A stretch of DNA of 64,000 nt. It comes from Kiloniellales bacterium. Lineage in GTDB: Bacteria > Pseudomonadota > Alphaproteobacteria > Kiloniellales > JAKSDN01. The translations under genes and the position numbers were made by a program. The notes under the pieces were generated by a model. That model had not been told where the DNA came from. It did not search any database and was given only the letters and a program-made list of their open reading frames with translations. Location of the stretch: positions 154,166-218,165 of the forward strand of contig JANQLT010000057.1 in assembly GCA_028280455.1 (NCBI GenBank). Reading direction: 5' to 3'. This document shows positions 17,163-25,749 of the stretch, piece after piece; position 1 is the first letter of the stretch, and every line of letters starts with the position of its first letter.

Positions 17163-18089
17163 ATGGCGGATTTACAGCAGCTTTCGATTGGGTCCGTGGC
17201 GATCGGCGGGCCTCTGGGCGCGAATACGGGGCTGGCTGTTGGGTCGATCTTCTATGACAACCACTCCCTGGTCGAAGACCCCTATTCAGGAACCTTCGAC
17301 GAAGACCGCGCCGCGGTTCTGGTCGACCGCATCAATAGCCTGTCCGCTCGCTACGGCGTGCAGATGGCTTTTGACGTGATCGGCGCGACTGCCGAAGCCA
17401 TGGACAAGGGCTTGGCTTTCGTAGCCGAGCGCACGGAACTACCGATTCTGATCAACGCGACCGAAGCGGAAGTCAGAATCGCCGGCCTGAAGCAGGCCGC
17501 CGCCCTTGGCATTCTCGATCGCTGCGTCTTCGCGTCCCTCAATGAAGACACCGAGGACGAGGAAATCGAGGCGCTCGGCCGGCATAGGCCGGCCGGCACC
17601 ATGATCCTTGCAAACGACATCGGCGATCCGACTCCCGAAGGGTCGTGCGCCATGATCGAGAGCTACTTCCAACCGATGCTCAAGGACATTGGCGTCGAGA
17701 CACCAATCGTCGATCTCGGGGTGATGGATGCGCCGTCGATCGGCATTGCCATGCGCGGCATCGCAGCGGTGCGCGACAGGTTCGGATATCCGGCTGGCTG
17801 CGCCTTCTCTAACTGCTTCCCGCAATGGACCGGCCTCGATTCCCTCGGGCGCGAGTGGGTCAATGTCTCGCTCGCAACGGCGCTCGTCGTCTGTCGCAGC
17901 TACGGAGGGGACTTCCTGCACTACGGCATTGTCGAGAAAGCACGGCTGGCGGCGCATGCGCTGGGCAGCGCGGAGGTGTTCATCGGCTTCGCCGCGCAAG
18001 AGCTCGACGGCCATCAGCTTCCCGAAGGCCATGCCTTGCTCAAGATGTTCAAATTGGGTGAACGGAGTGATGAGCGGCAGGGCATTTAG
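17163..18089 (+). CDS. cmuB: Methylcobamide:tetrahydrofolate methyltransferase, MtrH family (CmuB-like)
   Basis: This enzyme would move the methyl group from the corrinoid of CmuA to tetrahydrofolate in the cytoplasm. It is 308 residues long and shows the MtrH pattern in order: VAIGGPLGANTGLAVGSIFY, LVEDPYSGTFDEDRA, MAFDVIGATAEAMDKGL, ILINATEAEVRIAGLKQA, RCVFASLNEDTEDEEIEAL, TPIVDLGVMDAPSIG, and GYPAGCAFSN. CmuB of chloromethane degraders is known to be related to MtrH. The ATG at 17163 is preferred over the GTG at 17136 because the latter has no ribosome site. It is the first gene of the cmu-type operon and overlaps the next by 20 bases. A role with another methyl donor cannot be excluded. 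Confidence 0.83.
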   Translation: MADLQQLSIGSVAIGGPLGANTGLAVGSIFYDNHSLVEDPYSGTFDEDRAAVLVDRINSLSARYGVQMAFDVIGATAEAMDKGLAFVAERTELPILINATEAEVRIAGLKQAAALGILDRCVFASLNEDTEDEEIEALGRHRPAGTMILANDIGDPTPEGSCAMIESYFQPMLKDIGVETPIVDLGVMDAPSIGIAMRGIAAVRDRFGYPAGCAFSNCFPQWTGLDSLGREWVNVSLATALVVCRSYGGDFLHYGIVEKARLAAHALGSAEVFIGFAAQELDGHQLPEGHALLKMFKLGERSDERQGI

Positions 18090-19323
18090 GGAAAGGCTTG
18101 ACGCCAAAGCCGATGGCCGGCTTCTCCTGGACGTCGGTACGTCTTCGCTCACCGGCGTGCGGACAGGAGCACTCCGGACCGAGACGACGTTCGAGAAGGT
18201 CGCGAACCCGATCTACGAGATGACGGCTCTGGCCGCCAAGGGCTGTCGGACCCTCGGGTCGGATTTCCAAAGGGCCGGCTACCTCTTCGAGCCCCCGGAG
18301 CTCGATGCCGAGAATCTCTTCGTCGACAGCTATGGCGTCGGTTGGCTATGGGCTGACGGCTATCCGGCTCAGGCGCACCACCCACTCGAGAAAGCCAGTT
18401 GGGGCGAGCTTTCCGGCCATATCCGGCCTGAAATGCCGCATCTTCTTCAGATCGGGGATCCGAGGGCAGATCAGCAGCTTGTGATCGCCGATGCCCCTTG
18501 CCCGGGTCTGCTGGACACCTGTTTCGCCCTCCGCAATGCCTGGCAGTTCCTCAACGATCTCACCGACGATTGGCGCTGCGCCTCCGCACTGCTCGATTGG
18601 GCCTTGGAGACAACGGCTATCGCCTACGAGCGTCTCCTTAGCGAGCTGCCGCAGCCGCCTGACGTCGTCGTCTATGCCGACGATCTGGGCTTCCGGGGCG
18701 CGATGTATCTGTCGGACACCGATTTTCGCAATCACATCTATCCGCGGCTCAAGACGCTGATATCCCGTATTCGACGGGCGACACCCGCCGCCATTTGCTT
18801 GCATAGCTGCGGCAGCATTCGCTCCATCCTACTCGATCTCGCGTCCCTTGATGTCGAGCTGCTGAACCTGGACTTTCACTCGAAAGGGATGGTCCTCGCG
18901 CAGCTTCGTCGCGAGCTGCCGGAAAGCGTCGTCCTGCATGGCCCGGTTGACATGGTCGTCTTGGGCCAAGCGGCGCGCGATGGGGACCGCGCCCTCCTGG
19001 CCAGTCTCGCCGAGCAGGTCGCCGATAGCCTGCCGGCCGTCATGGCGCCGTCCGACTACATAAACACGCGCGGCGATCTCGACGACGCGATCCGAGGCGC
19101 TGCGGTGCTTCACAGCCTCGATGTCGACGACCTCGAGTCTCTCGAGCGGATCGGGCCATCGAAAGGCCTGATCGAGAAAATGCTCGATGCGGCCCAGTTC
19201 CAGCCCAGTCCGCTCGACGGTACCGACGTGACCGGTATCGCTTTGAAGGCGCTTCACGCCGGCCCGGCAAAGGCACACGCGCGCGTCGCCGCGAGGAGCG
19301 TGGCAGGGGCAAGCAATCCATAA
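18070..19323 (+). CDS. cmuC: UroD-like methyltransferase (CmuC-like)
   Basis: This 417-residue protein has the uroporphyrinogen-decarboxylase-like fold used by corrinoid methyltransferases. Visible marks are YADDLGFRGAMYLS and the zinc-type HxC in AICLHSCGSI (His 245, Cys 247), followed by LNLDFHSKGMV and ESVVLHGPVD. In known clusters CmuC is needed for growth on chloromethane although its exact step is unclear. The ATG at 18070 directly follows an in-frame GTG at 18067, and either may start the protein; GGGTGA lies upstream. The gene overlaps cmuB and is followed 30 bases later by cmuA. Confidence 0.78.
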   Translation: MSGRAFRERLDAKADGRLLLDVGTSSLTGVRTGALRTETTFEKVANPIYEMTALAAKGCRTLGSDFQRAGYLFEPPELDAENLFVDSYGVGWLWADGYPAQAHHPLEKASWGELSGHIRPEMPHLLQIGDPRADQQLVIADAPCPGLLDTCFALRNAWQFLNDLTDDWRCASALLDWALETTAIAYERLLSELPQPPDVVVYADDLGFRGAMYLSDTDFRNHIYPRLKTLISRIRRATPAAICLHSCGSIRSILLDLASLDVELLNLDFHSKGMVLAQLRRELPESVVLHGPVDMVVLGQAARDGDRALLASLAEQVADSLPAVMAPSDYINTRGDLDDAIRGAAVLHSLDVDDLESLERIGPSKGLIEKMLDAAQFQPSPLDGTDVTGIALKALHAGPAKAHARVAARSVAGASNP

Positions 19324-19353
19324 GTCAGCGATCTCGAACCAGGGAGGAAGAAC

Positions 19354-21207
19354 ATGGCACAAGTGGAGAAAATGACGGGGCGCGAGCGGTTCTTTTCGGC
19401 CTGCCTGATGACGGGCATGCCGGATCAGGTTCCGGTCGTGCCCTTGTTGATGACACGTGGAATTCGCGAGGGCGGCATCACCGTCGACGCCGCGCTTCGC
19501 GACGGTGTCGCTTCGGCGCATGCCAAGGCCAAGGCCGAGCAGAAGTTCGGCGGTGACGCGATAATCGCCGGCACGGATCTCTTCACGCCGGTTGAGTGCG
19601 TGGACGGCTGCGAGCTCGACTATCTGCCCTACGCGCAGCCCTCGCTGGTGAAACATCCGACACCGACCAAGGATGATTTCTATCGCTTCAAGGAGAAATA
19701 CGAGAGGGACGGCTTCCAGCCTTCGGCCCGTGTCCTGGAAATTCAGAAAGAAATCAAGACCTTCATCGAGCTTGGATACAAGGACACTCACGCCCTCCCG
19801 ACCCCCGTCGGCGGACCGATCACGACCGCGCAGCTCATGACCGGCTCATCGGAGTTTCTGACCTATCTGAGCGATGACCCTGACTATGCGCATGAAGTGA
19901 CCGAACTCGCTCTCGACATCGTCAAGAACGTCTGCCGTATGATGTTCGAGGCCGGGCTTGATGCCTGCAACATTCTCGACCCCTTCAACTCGACCGACAT
20001 CCTGCCGCCGGACGTCTATCGCAAGCACGGCCTGCCCTACCAGCTACGCCTGTTCAAATACATCAACGAGGAGCTGAAGGGGGCCGCCTTCACCCACACC
20101 TGCACCTTCACCCAGCCGATCTGGCGCGATATCGCGCAGAACGGCTGTTGCAACTTCAATGGCGACATGTACCCCGGCATGGACAAGGCAAAGCAGGCGA
20201 TCGGCGGAGAGATCTCCCTGATGGGCACCCTCTCGCCCTTCTCGACTCTGGTGCACGGCTCGCCACAGGAGGTGCGCAACGAGGTCAAGAAGCTGGCCGC
20301 CGAGGTCGGCTACAACGGCGGCTTCATCTGCATGCCCGGCTGCGACATCGACTGGAACGTGCCGGATGAGAACATGAAGGCGATGATCGACCAGTGTGCC
20401 GAGATCAAGTATCCGATGGATGTCGCTGCGCTCGGCGACCTCTCCGAAGTCTATCTTGCCGGCCATCCCAAGCACCCGGGGAAGCGCGCGCCCTCGACCG
20501 AAGGCGATGAGGCCATGGCGAGCCTCTGGGCAAAGCAGGGGGAAGACGCCTCGCCGAAGGACGAAGTCAATCAGAAACTCGTCGAAGCCATCATGGAGTA
20601 TGACGGCGACAAGGCGATCGAATGGACCAAGAAGGGTCTCGAGCGGGATATGACCGCGCAGGAGATCGTCTTCGATGGGCTTTCCCTGGGCATGAAGATC
20701 GTCGGCGACATGTACGAGCGCAACGAGCGCTTCGTCACCGACATGCTCAAGGCTGCCAAGACAATGGACAAGGCCATGCCGGTCCTCACGCCACTGCTGG
20801 AAGCCTCGGGCTCGGGCGACGGACCGACGGGCACCGTGGTCGTCGGCCTCGTGCGCGGCAACACGCAGGACATCGGCAAGAACCTGGTCTGCCTGATGCT
20901 CAAGGCCAATGGCTTCAACGTTATCGATCTGGGCAAGAACGTGAAGCCCGAGCAGTTCATCGATACCGCTGAGCGCGAGAATGCCATAGCGATCGGCATG
21001 TCGGTCATGACCAACTCGTCCTCAGTCTACGTCAAGAAGGTCAAGGACATGCTCGACGAGCAAGGCAAGGGCGACAAGTACCTGCTGATGTGCGGCGGCG
21101 CCGCGGCCAACAAAGGCATCGCCCGCGAAATGGGTGTGGCCTACGGCCTGGACGCCAACGCCGCGGTGGCACTTGTCCGGGACCGAGCAGCCCAGGCGGC
21201 CGCCTAG
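19354..21207 (+). CDS. cmuA: Methyltransferase-corrinoid protein fusion (CmuA-like)
   Basis: This is the first enzyme of a chloromethane-type pathway, demethylating the substrate and loading the methyl on its own cobamide. Residues 1-370 form the UroD-like methyltransferase domain, with a zinc-type HTC at 248-250 and further cysteines at 265, 266 and 330. Residues about 400-617 form the helical cap and B12-binding domain (EAIMEYDGDKAIEW, GDMYERNERFVTDMLKAAK, GLVRGNTQDIGKN, LMCGGAAANK). The usual DxHxxG cobalt-ligand motif reads NTQDIG at 503-508, so both Asp and His are replaced. To my knowledge CmuA proteins also deviate here. The start has GGGAGG about eight bases upstream. The two-domain fusion itself is the hallmark of CmuA. 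Confidence 0.85.
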   Translation: MAQVEKMTGRERFFSACLMTGMPDQVPVVPLLMTRGIREGGITVDAALRDGVASAHAKAKAEQKFGGDAIIAGTDLFTPVECVDGCELDYLPYAQPSLVKHPTPTKDDFYRFKEKYERDGFQPSARVLEIQKEIKTFIELGYKDTHALPTPVGGPITTAQLMTGSSEFLTYLSDDPDYAHEVTELALDIVKNVCRMMFEAGLDACNILDPFNSTDILPPDVYRKHGLPYQLRLFKYINEELKGAAFTHTCTFTQPIWRDIAQNGCCNFNGDMYPGMDKAKQAIGGEISLMGTLSPFSTLVHGSPQEVRNEVKKLAAEVGYNGGFICMPGCDIDWNVPDENMKAMIDQCAEIKYPMDVAALGDLSEVYLAGHPKHPGKRAPSTEGDEAMASLWAKQGEDASPKDEVNQKLVEAIMEYDGDKAIEWTKKGLERDMTAQEIVFDGLSLGMKIVGDMYERNERFVTDMLKAAKTMDKAMPVLTPLLEASGSGDGPTGTVVVGLVRGNTQDIGKNLVCLMLKANGFNVIDLGKNVKPEQFIDTAERENAIAIGMSVMTNSSSVYVKKVKDMLDEQGKGDKYLLMCGGAAANKGIAREMGVAYGLDANAAVALVRDRAAQAAA

Positions 21208-21231
21208 GTAGGGCGCGCGGAAGGCTGGGTC

Positions 21232-21534
21232 ATGCCGCTCTACGATTTCGAGTGCGCTGGCTGCGGCGTCAGCAAGCAGGTGCGGGTCGGCTATGAGCGC
21301 TCGCGCCTGCTGGCGCTCGTTTGCACGGGCTGCGGCGGTGACATGCACGTGACTCCTGTCATGAAGGTCAGCGTGATCACCGGCGGTAAGAAGGATGACC
21401 CGGCCGCTCCCGCCGCCCGCACGGCCAAGCCATGTGGACACGTCTACCACTGCCGATGCAGCATCAAGCTGGATCGTCCGAACCCCTTCGAGAAGGAGAT
21501 ACGCGCGGCGACTGGGCAGGACGACAAGGAATAG
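21232..21534 (+). CDS. fmdB: FmdB-like zinc-ribbon protein
   Basis: This is a 100-residue protein. The FmdB/CxxC regulatory domain begins MPLYDFECAGCG and has a second pair in VCTGCGGDM, making a zinc ribbon. A C-terminal tail adds three or four more cysteines and histidines (KPCGHVYHCRCSIK), which short FmdB proteins lack, so a second metal site is possible. An fmdB gene lies directly after cmuA in described chloromethane clusters. Its job is not known. Confidence 0.82.
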   Translation: MPLYDFECAGCGVSKQVRVGYERSRLLALVCTGCGGDMHVTPVMKVSVITGGKKDDPAAPAARTAKPCGHVYHCRCSIKLDRPNPFEKEIRAATGQDDKE

Positions 21535-21549
21535 GGACGTAGGATCCGA

Positions 21550-22632
21550 ATGACAACCTACCCACTGCCGGTCGTTGGAAAACGGATTGAAGGTCCCGAT
21601 GCCGCAAGTCTATGGCTTGCGGTACCGCAGGACCTGGCTTCGGCGTTCAGCTACCGCGCCGGCCAATTCGTCGCCATCGAGACGGAGATCGGCGGCGAGA
21701 CCCTGGTGCGTCAATACTCGCTGAGCTCGGCACCCGAGCTCGATCGCGACTTGAGGATTACAGTCAAGAAGGTCCCGGATGGCCGCGTTTCCTCCTGGCT
21801 TGTCGACGAAGTGGACAAGGGAGACGTGCTCGAAGTGGCCAGCCCCCGCGGCTTGTTCTTCAAGCCGCACGACGGACCACGCCATGTCCTGCTGCTGGCG
21901 GCGGGAAGCGGTGTTGCGCCCATGGTGCCGATTGCCCGAAGCTTGCTGGAAGAGGGAACAGGGCACGCGATCACCTTCGCCTACGGCAACCGCACGCCGG
22001 AGAGCATTATCCTGAAGGACGAAGTGGACGCTCTGGCCGGCGATCCGTCCGTGCATGTGGAGCATGTTCTATCGCGCGCTTCCGACGGCTGGGATGGTCC
22101 ACGCGGCCGTATCGACAGAGACTATCTCGACGCAGGTTTGCCGGCCTGGGCGGAGCGCTCCGGCTTGCCGCCGGTCGCCTATCTCTGTGGACCGGAGGCC
22201 TTCATGGACGTGGCCGAGTCGGCCCTGCTGCTCTTCGGCCTCGGACAGAGCGACATTCGTCGAGAGAGTTTCGACCTGGTCCTGACCGACGAAGACGACG
22301 AGCCGCCGATCCCGGTCACCGCTGCCTCTCCCGGCGAAACGGGAGACTGTGAGCGGATCTCCGCCGTGGTCGGCACGGAGGAAGTGGAAGTGACGCCGCG
22401 GCCCGGCGAGTCGATTCTCGATGCCTTGCTTCGCGTCGAGGCCGAGGTGCCCTTTTCCTGCCAGGAAGGCACCTGTTCCTCCTGCATCTCCAAACTCACC
22501 GAAGGCTCGGCAGAAGTCCGATCGGTTGTGCTTAAGACGCTGCGTCAGGACGATCTGGACGAGGGACTGGTGCTGGCCTGCCTATCCAAACCGACTTCCC
22601 GATTCGTGCGGATCGACTTCGATGACATCTGA
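21550..22632 (+). CDS. Ferredoxin reductase-type oxidoreductase with plant-type [2Fe-2S] domain (PaaE-like)
   Basis: This is a 360-residue electron carrier. The FAD-binding domain has LVRQYSLSSAPE and a DGRVSSWLV segment. The NAD domain has AAGSGVAPMVPI and AYLCGPEAFMD. A C-terminal ferredoxin domain carries CQEGTCSSC and a fourth cysteine in LACLSKP. This is the domain order of PaaE and phthalate-type reductases. In cmu clusters a paaE-like gene follows fmdB; reductive reactivation of oxidised cob(II)amide on CmuA is a reasonable inference. It starts with ATG at 21550 and overlaps the next gene by 11 bases. Confidence 0.87.
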   Translation: MTTYPLPVVGKRIEGPDAASLWLAVPQDLASAFSYRAGQFVAIETEIGGETLVRQYSLSSAPELDRDLRITVKKVPDGRVSSWLVDEVDKGDVLEVASPRGLFFKPHDGPRHVLLLAAGSGVAPMVPIARSLLEEGTGHAITFAYGNRTPESIILKDEVDALAGDPSVHVEHVLSRASDGWDGPRGRIDRDYLDAGLPAWAERSGLPPVAYLCGPEAFMDVAESALLLFGLGQSDIRRESFDLVLTDEDDEPPIPVTAASPGETGDCERISAVVGTEEVEVTPRPGESILDALLRVEAEVPFSCQEGTCSSCISKLTEGSAEVRSVVLKTLRQDDLDEGLVLACLSKPTSRFVRIDFDDI

Positions 22633-23845
22633 CAGTGCCATGGGCCGAACTCTGATCGTGGAGGCCCGCGCCGTGACGATGGATGGCCCGCCGTCGGACC
22701 CGGTCGGCATGATCTCTGATGCAGCCATCGGCATCGACGGCGAAAGGATCGCTTTCGTCTCATCGGCTGCCGACGTGCCTGCGGACTGGGCCGGCCTGCC
22801 GGCGGACTCCGCCGAAGGCATGCTGGTCCTGCCTGGGCTGATTGACAGCTACCGCATGATCAGTGGCGCCGTCGTTGCCGATGCCGATGCCGATGCGGAC
22901 TTGGAGTTCCCCAAGAGGTATCGCGAGCTTGTGTTGCAGACCGCTGAGCGGACCAAGAGCCTCGACGAGGACGAGCTAGCCCGCTTGCTCTGCAACCGGA
23001 TCGACGTTCTTGCCTCCGGTGGGGTGACCGTCATCGACGTGGAGACCGGCTTCGGGCTTACAGCGGAGGAGGAGGTACGGCATCTCAAGGTGATCCGCAG
23101 GGTCGCCGCCGACAAGCGGCAGACTATCAATGCCAGTCTCCTGGCAGGGCATATCTGTCCGGACGACGTCGGCCGGGAGGCGTTCATCGCCGACGTCGAG
23201 ACGCGGCTCTTGCCGGCGGCGCTCGCCGAGAGCCTTGCGGATGCCGTGGCTGTCTTTTGCGACGATGAGGCCGGCCTCGATCTCGACGAATCGAGCGCGA
23301 TCCTGGAGGCGGCCTATAGGACCAAGACAGCGACTCGAGTCGCGTGCGATCGCTACGCGGACAGCGCGGGGGCGACCTTGCCGCCATCGTTCTACTCGCG
23401 CGCTGCGATCCATCTCAACTACGCCGACGACATCGCCCTGGAGACCATTGCCAGCGGCAAGACCGTCGCTGTCCTCACGCCTCATGCCATCGAACGCGAT
23501 CGCAGTGATCGTCTGCCTGACATTGATGCGATGCGCTCCGCCGGCATGGCCATGGCGATAGCCGGGGACTGCTGGCCTGCCGAGCCTCGTAGCAGTGATC
23601 TCCTGGCGGCCGCCGGAATTGCACGCGATTTGCTCGGCCTGACCACCGAGGAGCTGATGTCGGGCGTGACGATCCATGCGGCGCAGGCGCTCGGCCTGGC
23701 TCACACCAGCGGGCGAATTCGGGCCGACTTCACGGCCGATCTGGCCATGTTCGACGCCGAGAGCTTGGATGACATTCTCTCGGCTACCGGCGCCGAGCGA
23801 TGCGCCAGGGTCTTCGTCAAAGGCGTCCGAATCGTCGGCAGATGA
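22622..23845 (+). CDS. HutI/amidohydrolase-like protein lacking most metal ligands
   Basis: This 407-residue protein has the layout of imidazolonepropionase and related amidohydrolases: an N-terminal beta segment, VLPGLIDSYRM, a central barrel and a C-terminal FTADLAMFDAES segment. The metal-binding HxH that should follow LID is Tyr77-Arg-Met79. The next expected His position reads VACDRYAD. A histidine in AIHLNYADD and an aspartate in AIAGDCWPAE remain. It is therefore probably not a standard metal-dependent hydrolase. A hutI-like gene follows paaE in known cmu clusters. The ATG at 22622 overlaps paaE; the ATG at 22640 is an alternative. Confidence 0.75.
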   Translation: MTSDSAMGRTLIVEARAVTMDGPPSDPVGMISDAAIGIDGERIAFVSSAADVPADWAGLPADSAEGMLVLPGLIDSYRMISGAVVADADADADLEFPKRYRELVLQTAERTKSLDEDELARLLCNRIDVLASGGVTVIDVETGFGLTAEEEVRHLKVIRRVAADKRQTINASLLAGHICPDDVGREAFIADVETRLLPAALAESLADAVAVFCDDEAGLDLDESSAILEAAYRTKTATRVACDRYADSAGATLPPSFYSRAAIHLNYADDIALETIASGKTVAVLTPHAIERDRSDRLPDIDAMRSAGMAMAIAGDCWPAEPRSSDLLAAAGIARDLLGLTTEELMSGVTIHAAQALGLAHTSGRIRADFTADLAMFDAESLDDILSATGAERCARVFVKGVRIVGR

Positions 23846-23849
23846 AGGA

Positions 23850-23990
23850 GCACGTGCCGCCCATCGCGGCGGCATGGACCGTCGGGCGCGCAGGGACCGG
23901 GCGCACCGCTTCAATGAAGAAGGCCCTTAGGACCTGACGGCCGAGCGCGTTCGGGCCAGCCACGGCGGCTGGGCAACGAAGGAGTCCTGT
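23850..23990 (+). pseudogene. IS630-type transposase fragment
   Basis: The frame reads AAHRGGMDRRARRDRAHRFNEEGP and stops, with DLTAERVRASHGGW after the stop. This matches the GGMDRQTLR / HRFNAEGPEGLRDRP region of the broken transposase at 2.4-3.2 kb. Only about 45 codons survive, with a stop inside. It lies just after the cmu-type operon. Confidence 0.55.
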
Positions 23991-24040
23991 TCCCGGCGCC
24001 GTAGCACCCTATACTCAGGCAAAACGTCCAAGAGCGGACC

Positions 24041-25522
24041 ATGACGCAAATTCCGATCAGTCTCGAGGAGACTTCGGGGGCAACGCTCCAGGAGCGTATT
24101 TACAATGGTATCCGCAGCGCCGTCCTGGATCGCCGGCTTGCGTCGGGCTGCCGATTGCCCTCGTCGCGGGATCTCGCCGAGACCTTGACGGTGTCCCGCA
24201 ACACGGTCGTCCTGGCATACGATCGGCTCGCTGCCGAAGGCTACATCGAGCTTAGGAGCGGCGTCGGCACCTTCGTCTCGAACGATCTGCCCGAGGAGTG
24301 TTTCCGGCCGGAAACCGTCGACCGGTCGCAGTCCGAGGACCAAGCAGACCAAGCTCGACGCCATCCGAACATCACCTTTGTCGGTCAAAGGCCGATCATC
24401 ATCGAGAAGGGGGCCAACCTGCCCTCCATCGACTTTTGGTACGGCAGGGCCAGCCGCCACAGCTTCCCGATCGAAACCTGGCGCCGGCTCATAGCCCACA
24501 ACCTGGGTCGCGCCGCCGCGAACCTGGTCGAGTATCCGCCGGCGGCCGGCTTGCCGGAGCTCAGGCACGCCATCGCCGAGCACGTCGCATCGAACCGGGG
24601 GGTCAAGACCGACTGGCGCAACATCATCGTGACCGCCGGTGCGCAGGAGGCCTTCGACATCATAGCCAAGCTCTTCGTCAGGCCCGACACGCCGGTCGCG
24701 ATCGAGAGCCCCTGCTACCAAGGCATCGCCTTCGTGCTCCGAGCGCATGGCGCCCGACTGGTGCCGATTTCGGTCGATGCGAAGGGCCTGGATCTCGACA
24801 GCCTCGAGCAGCAGTCGGAGGCCGCGCTTGTCTGCGTCACGCCCTCGCACCAGTTTCCGACCGGAGAGACGCTGACTCTCGAGCGCCGCCTTCGGATGCT
24901 TCGCTGGGCGGAGCGGGTCGGCGCCTACATCGTCGAAGACGACTACGATAGCGACTTCCGCTATTCCGATCCGCCGATTCCGGCGATGGCCGGGTTGGAC
25001 GAGGGGCGCGACACGGTGATCTACGTCGGTACCTTCTCCAAAGCGCTCGGGGCCGGCATGCGGACGGGTTTCATGATCGTGCCGGATCGGGCCCTGAAAT
25101 CGGCGATATCCGCCAAGGCTTTGGCAAGCCAAGGACAACCTTGGCTCGACCAAGTGGTCCTCGCCGAGTTCATCAGCTCCGGCGGCTACCGCCGGCACCT
25201 GCGCAAGCTGCGCCAGGCCCAGAAGCGGTCCCGCGACGCCCTGCTCCGGGCTTTCAAGAAGCACTTCGGTGCCGTCGACATCTCCGGCGCGGAAGCGGGC
25301 ATGCATCTCATGTGGCGCCTACCGAGCAACTTCCCAAGCGCACACGATCTCGCGCTCGTCGCTCGCGAGTTCGATGTCGGCATATACCCGCCGTCGGCGG
25401 CCGGCGCCGAGATCTTCGGGCAGGCGGAGCACTCCATCGTGCTCGGCTATCCTTCCCTGACCGAAGCCCAGATCGCCGAGGGCATTTCGCGGGTGAGAAT
25501 GGCGCTCGACCACATGAAGTAG
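24041..25522 (+). CDS. MocR-type regulator (GntR winged helix fused to aminotransferase-like domain)
   Basis: This is a PLP-dependent transcription regulator of 493 residues. The GntR helix-turn-helix (LPSSRDLAETLTVSRNTVVLAYDRL) is at 39-63. After a linker the fold-type I aminotransferase domain begins near residue 125, with YPPAAGLPELRHAIAEH, TAGAQEAFD and the PLP lysine in GTFSKALGAGMR (Lys 334). MocR proteins often sense amines, GABA, taurine or PLP itself. It lies upstream of the AmiS / ABC / GATase / ligase / amidase operon in the same direction, so it likely activates that operon, perhaps through the repeats at 25598-25633. Confidence 0.9.
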   Translation: MTQIPISLEETSGATLQERIYNGIRSAVLDRRLASGCRLPSSRDLAETLTVSRNTVVLAYDRLAAEGYIELRSGVGTFVSNDLPEECFRPETVDRSQSEDQADQARRHPNITFVGQRPIIIEKGANLPSIDFWYGRASRHSFPIETWRRLIAHNLGRAAANLVEYPPAAGLPELRHAIAEHVASNRGVKTDWRNIIVTAGAQEAFDIIAKLFVRPDTPVAIESPCYQGIAFVLRAHGARLVPISVDAKGLDLDSLEQQSEAALVCVTPSHQFPTGETLTLERRLRMLRWAERVGAYIVEDDYDSDFRYSDPPIPAMAGLDEGRDTVIYVGTFSKALGAGMRTGFMIVPDRALKSAISAKALASQGQPWLDQVVLAEFISSGGYRRHLRKLRQAQKRSRDALLRAFKKHFGAVDISGAEAGMHLMWRLPSNFPSAHDLALVAREFDVGIYPPSAAGAEIFGQAEHSIVLGYPSLTEAQIAEGISRVRMALDHMK

Positions 25523-25597
25523 GAGAGGCTGGCACAGTCCTCCCGCACTGGTCGCAGCCGGCTCCGTCCTGCAACCCGAACACAGTTCCCCGGCACC

Positions 25598-25633
25598 ATC
25601 GGTTTTTTCCGATCTGGCTCCACCCATGGAGCC
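25598..25633. promoter_or_regulatory. Two adjacent inverted repeats before the amide operon
   Basis: ATCGG-tttttt-CCGAT at 25598-25613 is followed at once by GGCTCC-acccat-GGAGCC at 25616-25633. They lie in the 227-base gap between the MocR gene and the AmiS gene. They could be operator half-sites or short stems in the leader; nothing distinguishes these options. Confidence 0.35.
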
Positions 25634-25749
25634 GGAAATACCTATCCTGCAGCGTCAGGTCCCTACGCAAACAACTGGGCCCAGGTCATTCGCCGATCAT
25701 CGGCGTTTGCTCGAGAGGCTCAAGCAAGACAACGGAGGCACAGGGACAG

